This document shows positions 23,600 to 36,300 of a DNA stretch of 64,000 bases, piece after piece. Each line of letters starts with the position of its first letter. Position 1 is the first letter of the stretch. The notes below the pieces were generated by a model, which did not search any database, was not told the origin of the DNA, and saw only the letters and a program-made list of their open reading frames with translations. The translations under genes were made by a program, and so were the position numbers. The DNA is from Histoplasma ohiense. Lineage: Eukaryota; Ascomycota; Eurotiomycetes; Onygenales; Ajellomycetaceae. The stretch is taken from assembly GCA_017607445.1 (NCBI GenBank), contig JAEVHH010000003.1, forward strand, positions 4,650,001 to 4,714,000. Reading direction: 5' to 3'.

Positions 23600-24917
23600 A
23601 TGAAGCTCAACATATCCTACCCGGCCAATGGGTCTCAGAAACTGATCGAGATTGAAGATGAACGCAAACTCCGGCCGTTTATGGAGAAGCGCATGGGATC
23701 CGAAGTCAGCAATTCCCTCTACCCCCACATCTTCCCTCCCCTGCGGTGTCCCTGGGGCAAGAATTGCGTCCCTATGGTCTAGCTGCTGGTTGGAAATGAT
23801 TTTCTTTTGGAGTGGACCCTCGTGCTGATTCCTTTGCTGTGGTGTTTATAGATTCCCGGCGATTCTCTAGGAGATGAATTCAAAGGATATCTGTTCAGGA
23901 TCACTGGTGGAAACGACAAGCAAGGTACGGGCGGATAAGCAAGAACCTTTGGAGGAAGACTGTTTTGGAAGCGTTAGATGCGTGGGAAATGATTTGCTGA
24001 CTCTTCTATTGAAACGAACAGGTTTCCCTATGAAGCAGGGTGGTATGTTTTAATTCGACCAAGAAAAGGGTAGCTGGAAGTGAGGGTAAAATAAAGAAAC
24101 TAAAAACATATTTTTTTGCCGCAGTCTTGGTCCCAACACGTGTTAGACTGCTCCTCAGCGATGGACACAGGTAAAACTCAATTCGCTTTATATTGCAAAT
24201 TGTAGGGGGCTTCTGTGCTAATTTGAATAAAAAGTTGTTACCGCGCCCGCCGAACGGGAGAGAGAAAGCGCAAGAGTGTTCGTGGAGGTATGTACTCTCT
24301 TATTCCCTGCGTTGTATGAGAGAAAGAGAATTAGAAAAGTACGAACCGTTGTCTAACGCGTTAAAATAATCGATTTTCAGCTATTACCAACTTCGACCTC
24401 AGCGTCCTCGCCCTCAGCATCGTCAAGCAGGGCGAAGGCGAACTCCCCGGCCTTACAGATGTCGTCAACCCCAAGCGACTCGGCCCCAAGCGTGCCACCA
24501 AGATCCGCAAGTTTTTCAGTCTCGACAAGAAGGATGATGTGAGAAAATTCGTTATCCGGCGCACCGTCACTGGCAAGAATGGAAAGGAATATACCAAGGC
24601 CCCCAAGATTCAACGTCTTGTCACCCCCCAGCGCCTCCAACGCAAGCGCCAGCGGATCGCCCTCAAGCGCCGCCGCGCCGAGGCTGCCAAGGAACAAGCG
24701 TAAGCTGGACCCTTAAATCTTTGACATTGCTTTTAAGCCCGCCGCTACTAGATCACAGTGGTGGCAATGAACTCATGGGTGAAATTATACTGATGGTTTT
24801 CTTTTTCGTTGGTAATGTAGTAACGACTATGCCAAGCTGTTGGCTGCGCGTGTGCACGAGGAGAAGGCCAAGCGTGTGGAGCTCCGAAAGCGAAGAGCGT
24901 CGTCGATGCGGAAGTAG
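23600..24917 (+). CDS. RPS6: 40S ribosomal protein S6 (eS6), 7 exons
   Basis: Small-subunit ribosomal protein and TOR-pathway phosphorylation target. Exons: 23600-23704, 23852-23924, 24022-24042, 24125-24170, 24235-24287, 24381-24699, 24821-24917; 237 aa, the normal S6 length. Signatures: MKLNISYPANGSQKLIEIED at the N-terminus, GDEFKGYLFRITGGNDKQGF, VPTRVRLLLSDGHS, RTGERKRKSVRG, PKRLGPKRATKIRKFF, and the C-terminal RKRRASSMRK, which carries the phosphorylated Ser pair. Exon 3 is only 21 nt. Intron 1 uses an uncommon GTCAGC donor. At the exon 5/6 junction the protein reads RGAITNFDLS where most S6 proteins have RGCIV, and CYRARR where CYRPRR is usual. Confidence 0.96.
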
Positions 24918-25867
24918 TGGTAATGCGGGGCTCGAGGAGGAAGGTGTCTTGACGAGTATTCCGAGGGGAGAGAGTTGAGGTTGAAGTTGGGGTGGGAGTC
25001 TTTTTTCCATGTGTTTGAACTCGATAGACGAATACCAAGTATTCGAGGGATGATGCTTCACGATGAGATGGCGTGGTGGGATTGGGCAATCAATCAAATA
25101 CACAAATGGGAATTATTCTGTTATTTTTTTTTTTTCTTTTTAAAGGAAAGCATGTTATAGTATTTTGTTTCCTCACATTTTCAGAAATCCTTGCCTCTCT
25201 TAACCATTGGTGCGAGAGAGACATTCAAATCCAAAATTTGATTTTAGTTTTTCCCCGAGTCTTTCTACCATCAACTAGGTCCTTCGGTCCACGCATTAAC
25301 GTCTGGGATGAACCCCTATCTCGCTATCAGATTGTTGTAGACAGGACTCCTCCCAAATAGCAATTATGGCTCTGAATTTCATTATCACTTCTTCCAAAGA
25401 ATGGGGAACCGAATTCTCATGCCGTGATACGATTGATCACATCTAACCAGCACAAAAGGTTCTTTTTTACAATATCCCTTTCAACAGCGCGAGTCAGCAC
25501 TCACCAAGGTACGAAGGGAAAGACTACGTAGTGTCTTTCATGTTATGTATGTCTGAGTGATGGCGGCTCTTAGGTGGGAAGAGACGATGAATAAGGTATG
25601 GAACAAGGAGGATGATAGAACTAAAAGGAGCGGGAAAATGATGAAACAGGAAGACGTCTTGAATCACATTAAAAACGCCTATTCATATATCGATTTGTGA
25701 GTGCTGATCTTTAGCATAACTCAGGGGGGATAGATCTAACAAAGTGGAGAAAGTATCGAGCCGGAAACAGAAGAAACGAGAGAGAACACCAAGATGACGA
25801 AAACATAGAGACCCCAAAAATGATAACTGCCAACCGTCCAACTGAAAATTATGTAAAAGTAAAAATG
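24918..25867. other. Intergenic region between convergent RPS6 and PRS
   Basis: About 950 bp between two 3' ends. No gene seen. It holds T-rich runs (near 25122-25140) that may serve as 3' processing signals. Confidence 0.6.
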
Positions 25868-27467
25868 CTACGACACATGCGAAAACAGAAAGCTAACCGA
25901 TTCCCCGTTGTGCGTTCTCCGACAGGCCTCTGCAAGTGTCGGGCTGATATCGATGGTCTCCAATCGATCACACTGCTCCTTCTTCTCCTGATGCGGGACA
26001 GTGTTCGTGACTACAATACGCGAAAGTATGCTGTTATTGAGCGTCTCGATGGCTTTTCCACTTAGGATACCATGTGTGACTATGGCAACAACCTCTTTGG
26101 CTCCATGATCCATGATCGTGCTGGCTGCTTTCACGAGCGTGCCGCACGTATCAGCCATGTCATCGACGATTATGGCAATTTTATCCTTGACATTGCCGAC
26201 TAGGACCATGCGTGAGACCTCGTTGGGCCTTGCACGTTCCTTGTGGATGAGCGCGAATTGGAGATCGAGGCGGTCGGCCATGGCGGTGGCACGCTTTGCG
26301 CCTCCAGCATCAGGGGATACGATTACGCAGTTGGAAACGTCCAGATTTTGTCGAATCCATCGCAGCATACTTGGCTCGGCGTAGAGGTTGTCTACGGGCA
26401 CATTGAAGAAGCCTTGAATCTGACTTGCATGAAGGTCCATGGTAATGACGTGGTTACAGCCTGCTGTCTGAAGCATGTTTGCCATGAGCTTTGCGGTGAT
26501 TGGTGCGCGGCTTTTGTCCTTTTTATCTTGACGGGCGTAGGGGAAATTGGGTATTACGGCAGTGATGCGTCTCGCGGAGGCAGTCTTGCAGGCATTAATC
26601 ATGATGAGGAGTTCCATGAGTCCGTCGTTAATATCATTTGGGCGGGTGGACTGTAGAATGAATACTATCACTTTTGTCAGTATGCACAAGTTCGCCGCAA
26701 GTTTGCTCTCCACGATATTGCAAGTAATTCACAAGGAAGGGAAGCGGTATTCCCTCTCATCAAGGACACAATCGTCTGCAGAAAAAAAATCCAACGGAGT
26801 TGTAAACGCAACCCCTGAAGGCAGGCAAAGGGGTAAATACCGTCTTCATCTCTCACGCTCTCTCCAATCGTCACGCTAGTTTCCTGATTCGAATACTGTA
26901 GCACCATAACCCTGGTCAATTCAATACCAAGTCTGCGGGTATTCACGAAAGTAGCGGCTTGGAGGGTAACAGCCCTCACAGAACCGCATCGTGAAATCAG
27001 TCAGTAAAAGATATTCAATCTAGCCAAGGCCCTAAAGCAAATCTACACCATTGCACAGAGTTAAACAGCAAAAGGGAGATTGAGTGACGGCTATCCTCAA
27101 GGCATTTGCGCTGTGCGTGGAACAAAGAGCAAAGTGACATAACATCTCGTTTCATATAAAACAGAAAGCCATCGAGTTCTCCTGGCTCAGTGAGGGGATG
27201 TTGAAATAGGCCAATCATTCAAAAGAGTATGAGCATCCGAAGGTCAAAGTGGATATAGAGAGAAACGCCACATATTCAAAAATAGCACGAAACGGGGGCA
27301 AGGCAAGCATTCTCCCAACCTCACCAAAACATGCCTTTTAAACAGGAAAAAACAAAAGACTACAGTTGTATGGATAACAAAAGGGGACGAACATACCTAT
27401 CCGCAACGAGCTGGGCAAGCTCAGGATGACTATTACCAGTCAGGAGCTTGATGGAGTTGGTCGCCAT
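25868..27467 (-). CDS. PRS: Ribose-phosphate pyrophosphokinase (PRPP synthetase), 3 exons
   Basis: Makes PRPP from ribose-5-phosphate and ATP for purine, pyrimidine, NAD, His and Trp synthesis; cytosolic. Exons 27467-27397, 26932-26841 and 26664-25868 give 319 aa, the usual length. The start MATNSIKLLTGNSHPELA matches the family. Key motifs: ASARRITAVIPNFPYARQD, the Mg-binding HVITMDLHASQIQGFF, the catalytic flexible-loop region FALIHKERA, and the PRPP-binding loop VDDMADTCGT. It is most like the yeast Prs2/3/4 group and lacks the long non-homologous regions of Prs1 and Prs5. In fungi it functions with other Prs subunits, which are not in this window. Introns 1 and 2 interrupt the N-terminal domain. 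Confidence 0.95.
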
Positions 27468-28343
27468 AATGAGAGGGCTTCAACTTCGCAGATCCGGAGG
27501 GAGATGGCACGACGATCTTCCCTGTGCGTTCTCAGCACCAGAGGTGTCAATGAAGCAGAGGGGAAAGCTCCTGGGCAAATAGGGCGCATATATATACGTG
27601 ATATCAAAGTTTTGTCCGCCGACTTAGAGGTCGAGACATGGTGGAAAGGAGAACGAACATTTGATGTTTTATTTTTGCCAAACTTTATTTCCTTGCTGAC
27701 AGGTCTTGGCATGCACTGGCCACCGGATTGCTTGATTTGGTAACTACAAGGACAAACTGAAGACAGGCATACATGGAAGAGACCTCTACTTTTGATTCTA
27801 GGACTGCTAAGCTAGCTAGATACATGGGTAGCAAAGGGTGTATATTGAGCTCAGGGGCTACCAGCAACAATGAAAGGTGGGCACGACGGCTGGCCTGCAC
27901 TCCAGCTTGTCACCTTCTCTCGCCACTGTTGCTGCAATCCAAGCGCACAAATATCAAGAGAAAGGAAATTGAGATATGGCCCCCGTCATCTGAGGCACAA
28001 AGAAAAGAAAAACTGAAAGTACAGCTTCCCCTATCCCGTTCTTTCCCTTCGATACAACAAATCGAATACCCGTGCAGTTCCGAGTGTACAGTTTGGAATC
28101 AGGCAAAATAACAGAAAAAAGCCGAATAAAACGCAATATCAAGGTGAGGGCGCCGCCAGATGCTTTGACTAAACAAAGGTATAGGTCATGGAGATGGAAA
28201 AGAGGAAGGAATTTGTGATTTAGGGGATTTTAAAAAAACAAGTGCAGAAACGAATCAGGAGGGAAATCACAAAAAGAACAGCGCAGAAGGGGGAACAAAA
28301 AAGAGAAAAGGAATTCAGAAGCAAATACACAATTTCATTGCCT
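27468..28343. other. Intergenic region, about 0.9 kb
   Basis: PRS upstream region and Tom1 3' flank; no gene seen. Confidence 0.6.
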
Positions 28344-31300
28344 TTACGCGAAACCGAAATATTCACTGCCCGCAGTCATAGCTGTGTAAAGGCGCTGTCG
28401 AAGAGTTTCATAGCTGTCATATTCAGGCAAGTCGAGTTCTATTGTATCGAAAGTTAGCCAATAGATCTTCCTGTTAAACTTGTGATCAATGACGGAATTG
28501 CACTTACGGTTAAAACACGTATGGGAACTAGGCAGTCTGTCCTTATTCCCATAGTCTCGATGAATGTTGAATTTGCTGAAGCCATTCATGCCCTCAAGCT
28601 CTTTGAAGCCATTGAGGGGAACTTTACTAGTACCAGAAACGAATTGGAGGAGTTTGGCCCGTTCTTCCTTGTCAAACGATCGTACCGCGCGCCAGAACCA
28701 TTGGATCTGTGGTGATGACGCAGAGTAATTATGGTATTCAGAATTATTCTTCCAGTCATCCACATCAATTTCAGGAAGTCCAGAAATCAAGAGCTCTAGC
28801 TCTTGTTCGTTAAATATAGCAATAAGATCGGCTGGGATAATATCATGGAATCCTGTACGAAAAGAAATGTTATTATCTGTTCAACATAGAAAAAAGGTGC
28901 CTGTAATGTGGAAATGATTTACCTTTCAGGAAATTGTCCAACTGATCTTTGACGGAACCAACTAGGCGATATTCGACCACGCGTTGTACATACTCTTCCT
29001 TGTTCTCCTGAGTCACAGGGATATTCCGACCATTTTCTACCAAATCAATTGTCTGCTTCTCGCCAAAATCGTCAGACTCGACGGAGAAATTTTCAGTAAG
29101 AATGTCAGTAATATCGTTCTCCAACATCCAGAGCAAAGACTTGTAATAATCAAGATCAAGCGTCTCCATATCTTTGATAGACACAGATTTGCCAAGGATA
29201 CGCTTGTAGACGGCTCTGCTGAAATGGCAATCAAGAACACGACCTTCATATAGAGCTTTACCAATGATTCGTCCGATGAACTTAAAGAACATCAAATGCT
29301 CTTGGTTGACTCCACTAAGGCGATTTGGATGGAACGTAGTACGATCAGACGCGACAGGGATAAATAGGGCATAGTTGGGGTTAAACATGCCGCGTGCCAG
29401 GACTTGAAACCATTCACGAGTGACACCGCCTGCATCAACACCTTCCTCGCCATGGAACCTAATGTTCAATTTGCCGTACTTCATTTCGTTGGCAGTCTTG
29501 AAGTAGAGAGATTTAAAGGAATCCAAGAAAACTTGGTCTCGGCGAACGGAGAGTTGTAATGGGGGATGTGGATGTCTGATCTCACTACCGCGTGAATGGA
29601 TCCGACGGGTGAAGTAATTGCGTTTATTGTCAAACTCCAATACCTTCGGGTTCTTGACTAAAAGGGAGAACGTGCCACTCATGAGCTTAGGATTCTGGCG
29701 GACAAGCTCATTGAGAATCTTGCGGTGATCTTCCGTGAAGTTGAAGAATAGGGCTTCCATCCCAGAGTCGGGCGGCGGACTAGAAACAGAATATTCCCGT
29801 CCATGTCTTGGTAGCAGAGAGTCTTTCAAAGTGGTGTTCTTGCATACAACCATAAGTGATTCTATGAGTGGTAAAAGTATTGTGGCAACATTGAGCATGT
29901 TCTCTTTTAGTCGAATGGCATGTAAGCATTCGCTCAGCTTTGCCCAGAGTGGTCCGAATGTGGCACCTTCATAAAGTGTCTTCAAAACTTCATCGTTATT
30001 AGACGACTCGGGCTCGCTGTACCTCTCCTTGTCAAGCCTATTTGGGTCAAATAGATAATCAAGGGCAGTCAAAGCTCTGAGTAGTTTGGCTTGATCAGAG
30101 CTAGCAGGAGAAAATTTGGCAAGTGCAATACCCTGCACTTCGATTCCCGTCTCCGCCTGGTTAATGTGGGGGAGAAGCTCTTCGAGATCAACCAGGATTG
30201 AATTGCTGAGGCTCTGTGTCTGGGCAATCAATTCTTGACCGAAGACTTCTTTGGCTCCAGGGATAGCAGAGAGGTTGTTGATGGTCGAAAGTGTTTCTCG
30301 GAATGTTTTGCCATTACATTCTCGGGCAGCAAGAATGCGAACAACTAACTGAAGATTGTGCTCTGGTACCACAGGGGGCTCAGGAATACGAGGCTTTTTT
30401 TGTTTCTCTTCCTCAGCCGGTTTTGAAGATTCTGCCTTTTCTTCGGCAGGCGATCCCACCGCCTGGACTTCCGGACGATCTTGCTCTTGCTCTGCGGAAG
30501 CAGCATCAGGCATCATCGTATCGGAACGCGGAGCTGGCTCATCGGCAGTACGAGAACCCTCTGTTTCCTGGGAAGTGGCCTCCACAGGTTGCACAGGTTG
30601 CGCGCTTTCAGCAGCGACCTCAGCGCCTCGCGTGTCTTTCTCTTTGGCGTCTTTCTCCTGTTTCTCTTTGTCTTTTCGTAGGAGGAGAGTTAATGGTTGA
30701 GTAATGCTGCTGAGGAGACTAGAGAGTTGTTCCATGCAACTTGGGCTATCCATGATTGACTTGCGATCAAGCAAGGACAGGAGAGAGTTTATAGCAAACT
30801 TAGAGGCTCTACTTTCCTTGGCCTTTCCTTTCCTCAGTGCTTTCATTTTAAGAGCGGCTGCTGTGTCGTGCTCGGTCAGGAAAAACCATGCGATATGGGG
30901 GTTGTATTGAGTGAGGAACGACAAAGCTCCCAAGCATTGCTGGATCACAACCAACGGGGTGACGTCGTTATTGGTACCAGGAACCGGCAATGACAATGTC
31001 CGCTTCAACTGCGGGGTTCGCTGCGACGCTGTTGGGGTCCTAGCTCGCAGTGATAGATGAGCAAAACTGCGTTCCACAGCAGATACGTCCGCACTTCCAT
31101 CCTGGAGAATCAAAAGTAAAAGACTAAGCACTTCCGACCGATTTTGGCGATTTTGGCAGACATTATGAAGGATGTCATTTATATGATGCCGTGCATTTCC
31201 CTGAAGGGGCATGAACATGAGACGGAGGAGGGTAGCCACACCAGCCTTGTCGAGCATCTGGACAATCTGCCGGCGTTGTGGTTTTTTAGCTCCTTGATCA

Positions 31301-33344
31301 CGTTGAGTGGTATCAGGTCGAGAGCTCTGATCTAGTCTGCTTACATCCCCAAACTGAGCAAGCCTTCGGCCTGTAAGCGCGCGGGCTTCCGAAACAAATT
31401 CAGGACCAAGAGACGCGAGAATTTCTTCGGGCTGATCGGCGAGCACTGTTTGTCTTAGAGAAGGATCCAATGTGGCAATGAAGCTGGCAGGGTCCATGTC
31501 ATCAGGAGCAGCTGGGCCACCATTTGCAGCGGCATTTCGACGTGCCGCCTCCCGCTCACGACGTCGACGATCAGCGACCTCCTGTTGCAGAAGTTCTTCA
31601 CGGATATCAGGAGGTAACGCTTCCAGAAACTCTGGGTTTATCTCACTTGGTTCTTCGCCGGATGCTGCAGCCTGCGATCTCTGTTCGGTGAGTTGCTGCA
31701 TGATGACTTCCTCACGGATATCTTCGGGAAGTGCTTCCAAATACTCTGGATCAATATCCATCCCGGTAATGTCAAGTTGTCGACCACGGATTGTGGTGTG
31801 GATGCGGGGTGCAGGTTCTGAAGGGCCGGCCACAGCAGGATCTGTTTCATCTGGAGCAGCAACTTGCTCTTGTGTCGACTCGGTAGGCTGCACGTCGTCC
31901 ATCGGCTCGCCTTCGGGGTGTCCAGTGACTTGCTGCGCACTTTCTTCAGCTGCTCTCTCAGCTCTCTCAGCTTCTTGTTGTCGGCGTAGCGCTTCTTCTT
32001 CTTCCTCCTTCCGTTTTCTCTCGCGCTCGGCTTCTTCCTTCGCGACTTGCTCTTGACGCTCACGTTCGACCCTCTCCTCCTCTCGTCGCTTAAGCTCTTC
32101 CTCCAATTGCCTCTGTCTGACTTTTTCTTCTTCAATAGCCGGGGGAACAAGTACTTTGAGGAGTGAATTTACAACTCGTTGGGCTTTCTCCAGGTAAGTA
32201 TTGTTAAACAAAAGGCGTGCTTCTTCTTGCCAACGAGTGGAAGTTGTGGATAGAACAAACGTGACTGCTTGATAAGGATCGTCACGAGGACGTGTGGTGG
32301 TCGCTGGAGGTCGACTAAGGCCAAACAAATCTTGTATACGATTGGTGAAGACGTGGCCTTGGTCAAGACGAACATGGACTCCATCTGGACGACTAACGAC
32401 ACCAAAGCTACCGCCACCTTGACCCAGGGCTTGCATGATTGCATTCATGAATGTAACCGGGCTATCCATCGAGAGGAGTCGACCCTGATGGCTGGGGTCG
32501 ATTGCGTGGACCCAGTCACTCAAAGCTTCGGGAGGACCTCTGGATCCACGTGTAACATCTGTAGTGCGGTCATTTCGACGTAGCAGCGGGTTACTCCCAT
32601 CGTCATTTCCACGCGAGGGGATTTGAGTCCGATGAGTTCTATAACCAGGGATGGGTATAATACCGTGACGATTACTAAGGCCTCCAGAAAACATGCTCCA
32701 TGGGGGGGGAGGTATTCCACGGAATCGGCCATGCTGGTGGCGGTTATGATCCATTGTAGGGTCGGTGTCGTGCAGCATGAATCGATGTGGGTGGTCAAAA
32801 TCTGTTTCAATTTCTATCAGTCATCAACTCAACTTAAAAAAAGAAAAAGAAATCACTTGGAATAATGAAATCGTACCAAAGGTCTGAATTAGGTCTTCGT
32901 CCTCATCAATTTCGTCCAAACCTTCCAGCTCATCTACTTCCTCATCTTCATCTAAAAAAATGGTAAGAGGAAAAATCGCTCACAGGGAGAAGTAGAACCA
33001 TGAGAATCTTACCTTGATCATCCTGCATTTCGTCATCCATCAGGTCGTCGTGAAGTTCTTCTCCCATTCCTATATCCAATTCAAGCTGATGAATATCAAG
33101 GCGGTTTCTATTTTGCTCCCCTAGAATCCGTAATACATTTTGCAGGTTAGACCCGTGGTCACCTTGAGCAAAATCACCCAATTCGTTCTCTAGTTGGTTC
33201 ATACCGTCTTCCTCTTCCTCATTGTCCGAGATATCTTCGCTTTCCCATTCACCTTCGTCTCCATCTCGGAGGCTATCATTGTCATTGTCCCCAGTGATTT
33301 CGCCTGCTATCAATTCGTCGTCCATGGCCAAGGAGCCTTCTTCA

Positions 33345-33376
<32 letters not shown>

Positions 33377-36300
33377 CTCATCGTCCTCATCATCGTCATC
33401 CTCATCATCGTCGTCATCGTCTTCATCATCATCGTCATCCCCTTCGATGAGGACTTCAATATCCATACCAGAATCACCAGGCAAACCTTCAATGGGCCCT
33501 CGCCCATCCATGTCTTCCTCATCTTCATCACTAACAACTTCTCCGTCATTCTCCGGCATATCCTCTTCATAATCCATTTCTTCATCATATTCATCATCAT
33601 ACATCTCTTCGTCTTCCTCTGAGTCTTCTTCGCTAGTCGTTCCCTCCTCATGATTCGGCTCAAACATGCCAAGCGTAGAATGTCGGAAAAGGTCCGGGGT
33701 TTCTTCTCGATCATCTTCCATATCAGATACGGAGGTTGCCGAAGATATATCATCTTCATCAGTTTGCCCTGGTGTGGTTTGAATGCTCGAGGTTTCACTC
33801 AACAAGACTGCAGTTTGCGTAAGCTTGTTCAGCGGTCGAAGAATATATTTCACAGCTCTCTTTGCTGGCGGGAAATTCAAATCTATATCGGATATAGAAG
33901 CTGTGAAGGCTGAAATAAAATTCTTTTCAAACATAGTTTTCGCAACCTGGCGAGTAGACGAAGGGAAATGTGTGGTGCCATCTCCACTTGTGCCCCCGGA
34001 GAGCATCTTATCAAATAGGTCGGCTAAACTAAGAAGTCGTGCGTATTTTGCATCGAGAGGTTCATTCGACGCATTAGCATCTTTGTATGATTTCAGGGCA
34101 TGTTCGAGAACGAACTTGCGGACAAAAAGGAGTTCAGGTTCGTTGTCATCATTCGGAATGGTGCGACGCCTGGATGGAACACCAAATTCCCCCGTCTTGG
34201 TGCAGAGGGCTACAATCACCCGCATCGCCCAGTTAGAAGTGTTGACCCGCTTTTTGAAAGCGATAGATTCCCCATGCTCCAACGTCCCAATGGGAACGAG
34301 CGAGTTCAGCAAATAGTTCAAAATGCCAGAACGCGGCTTCGAAGGCGTCGTGGCGAAAGGATCGGCTTTGCGCGAAAAGTTGATGAACTCCACTTTGGTG
34401 CGGTTATACGAGGACAATAGCTCTGTTAAGCACTGCAATAGGAAACAGCGGTAAACGTAGATCGGGTGTTCGTCTGCCTTAAATTGAGGTTTCCCGGCCT
34501 TCTTGGGGGGCTTTGTAGTCTGAGTTCCCGAAATGGATGAAGTAGGCGACGCCGGTCCGCTTGCCATTTCAACATCGCTTTGAGACTCTATGCGACTCGT
34601 TGACTTCTCCGAAGACTCCACGGTTGGCTCCTTGTCGTCCACATCGCGATAAGAAAGTAATTCAGAGAGCAAATAATGGATCACGCCATCAGGATTTTCA
34701 ACAACAGGAGCCTTGAGCTCTGTTGATTTGCACTTATCCTTGACATCTCTGTCCTCCTTGCCGTCCTTGCTCTCAGCTTGCTGTCCATCTTGAGGTTCGG
34801 TATGAGGTTCGATAGCTTCTGGCTTATCCGCAGTTTGATTGTCCTCTTGGCTAGAAGAGTTTTGATCTTGCCGTGAAACCGTATCGTTTGTTTCCGACTT
34901 GAGAACCAAGAGTTGAGGTCGTTGGTGTGTGTCGTATCGCTGCAACTTTAATTTTTCATTCGTAACTTCCACAAACAGTGTCGGGTTTCTCAGAATAAGG
35001 TGCGCGAATTGGCGTACATAGCCCGTGGTGTCCGTCTGCCGTGGGGATCGACTTTCGAAACCAGCAACAATTTCGCTTCTCATTATTTGTCGAATGGTGT
35101 CATTATCTTCAATGATATGTCTCAAGATGAGCATGAACGTATTCTGAAGTCTGTCGTCCGAACCGCTAGCCAATTGCTTGATCATGACAAACAGGCGTTG
35201 GAGATTGCGCTTTTCTCCTAGTCGAACAGCAATTTCCCTTTCACGGGTCAAAATGACGAGGATGCGGGAAACAGACAGCGCCAGCGTTTCGTCCTTCCCA
35301 ATCCGAGGGAGAATATCGACCATTGTCTCAAACAGCTCCATCTTGTCAGAAAATGGGATAACAGGTTCCTCTAGTTCTGCCGGCTCCTCTGGTCCGACAG
35401 ACCCATCAGAACTTGGGGGGTTCCACCGAATTAATGGCGGTGTTACGTCATCCGAAAGGACTCTTTCAAGAATGAGCAAGACTTGCGGAATCCAGGGGCA
35501 CGATTCCTCGGTAGGTTTCTCGGAGGAGGCAGGAGGGATTTTAATAAAGCCAAACAGATTCGAAAAATTTTCCTGTAACTCTTCAAGAGTAGCTTCGTAC
35601 ACATCCTTATCTTGCAGGACCAAAGCTAACAAGCCAGCGTATGCCGCTATTTTCTTTCCGGCTGACTGGAAATTCTCTTCCATCTGGAGAGAAATCAAGA
35701 AATGCATCAACGTTTCACCAACCTCCCGACGGAAATTGACAGGATCAGGGAGCTTGGTGGTGGCAGACCCAATAAGATCAGCGAGCTCAAAAGTTACGTC
35801 ATGATGGACATTTAACACATCTAAACATCGTTCAATGAGGTTGCTCCGGACCTTATCACGCTCACTGTCCAAGTCTTCAACGGTAACCACTTGTTGCCGC
35901 TTTGGAGGAGCCGGTTGAGCAGTCGATGGAGGTCGAGCACCACTCTCCGTACGCTGAGCAGGTGTGATCCTCTCTTCAGTTGGGGACTCTTCCTGGTCAT
36001 TAAGGATATTATCGATGCTCATTGCGAGAAGGCCGCTAGTACTTGATTGATCGCCGCTCTGCGCACCTTGACTAGGGGGCGGCCGACTCTCTGCTTGGTT
36101 TGTGCCGCTTTCCTCTACGCCCAGATTTGGTTGGGCGAGGTGACCAAGCAATGATGCGATATCGGCCGGAGTAGAAGACAAAACCTGGCCGCTTTCAGAC
36201 TGCGGTTGCGAGCTACCAAGATTTCCAAAGATGCTGGAGCGGAGCGAAGGACTACTACTGCTTGTCACCTGCTCTAGGTCATGTGAAGGAACTGGGCTCC

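Noticed and set aside
23705..24820. Possible intron-encoded C/D snoRNAs in RPS6
   Set aside because: Some introns contain CTGA and ATGA-like bits, but no RUGAUGA box with paired D box and terminal stem could be assembled.
31472..32056. 194-codon plus-strand ORF opposite TOM1
   Set aside because: Ser/Ala/Arg-rich shadow of the charged repeat region of Tom1; no family resemblance.
33194..33622. Long plus-strand ORFs rich in Ser or Ile/Val opposite TOM1
   Set aside because: They are antisense readings of the GAT/GAC repeat encoding the Tom1 Asp tract; low complexity, no start context or domains.
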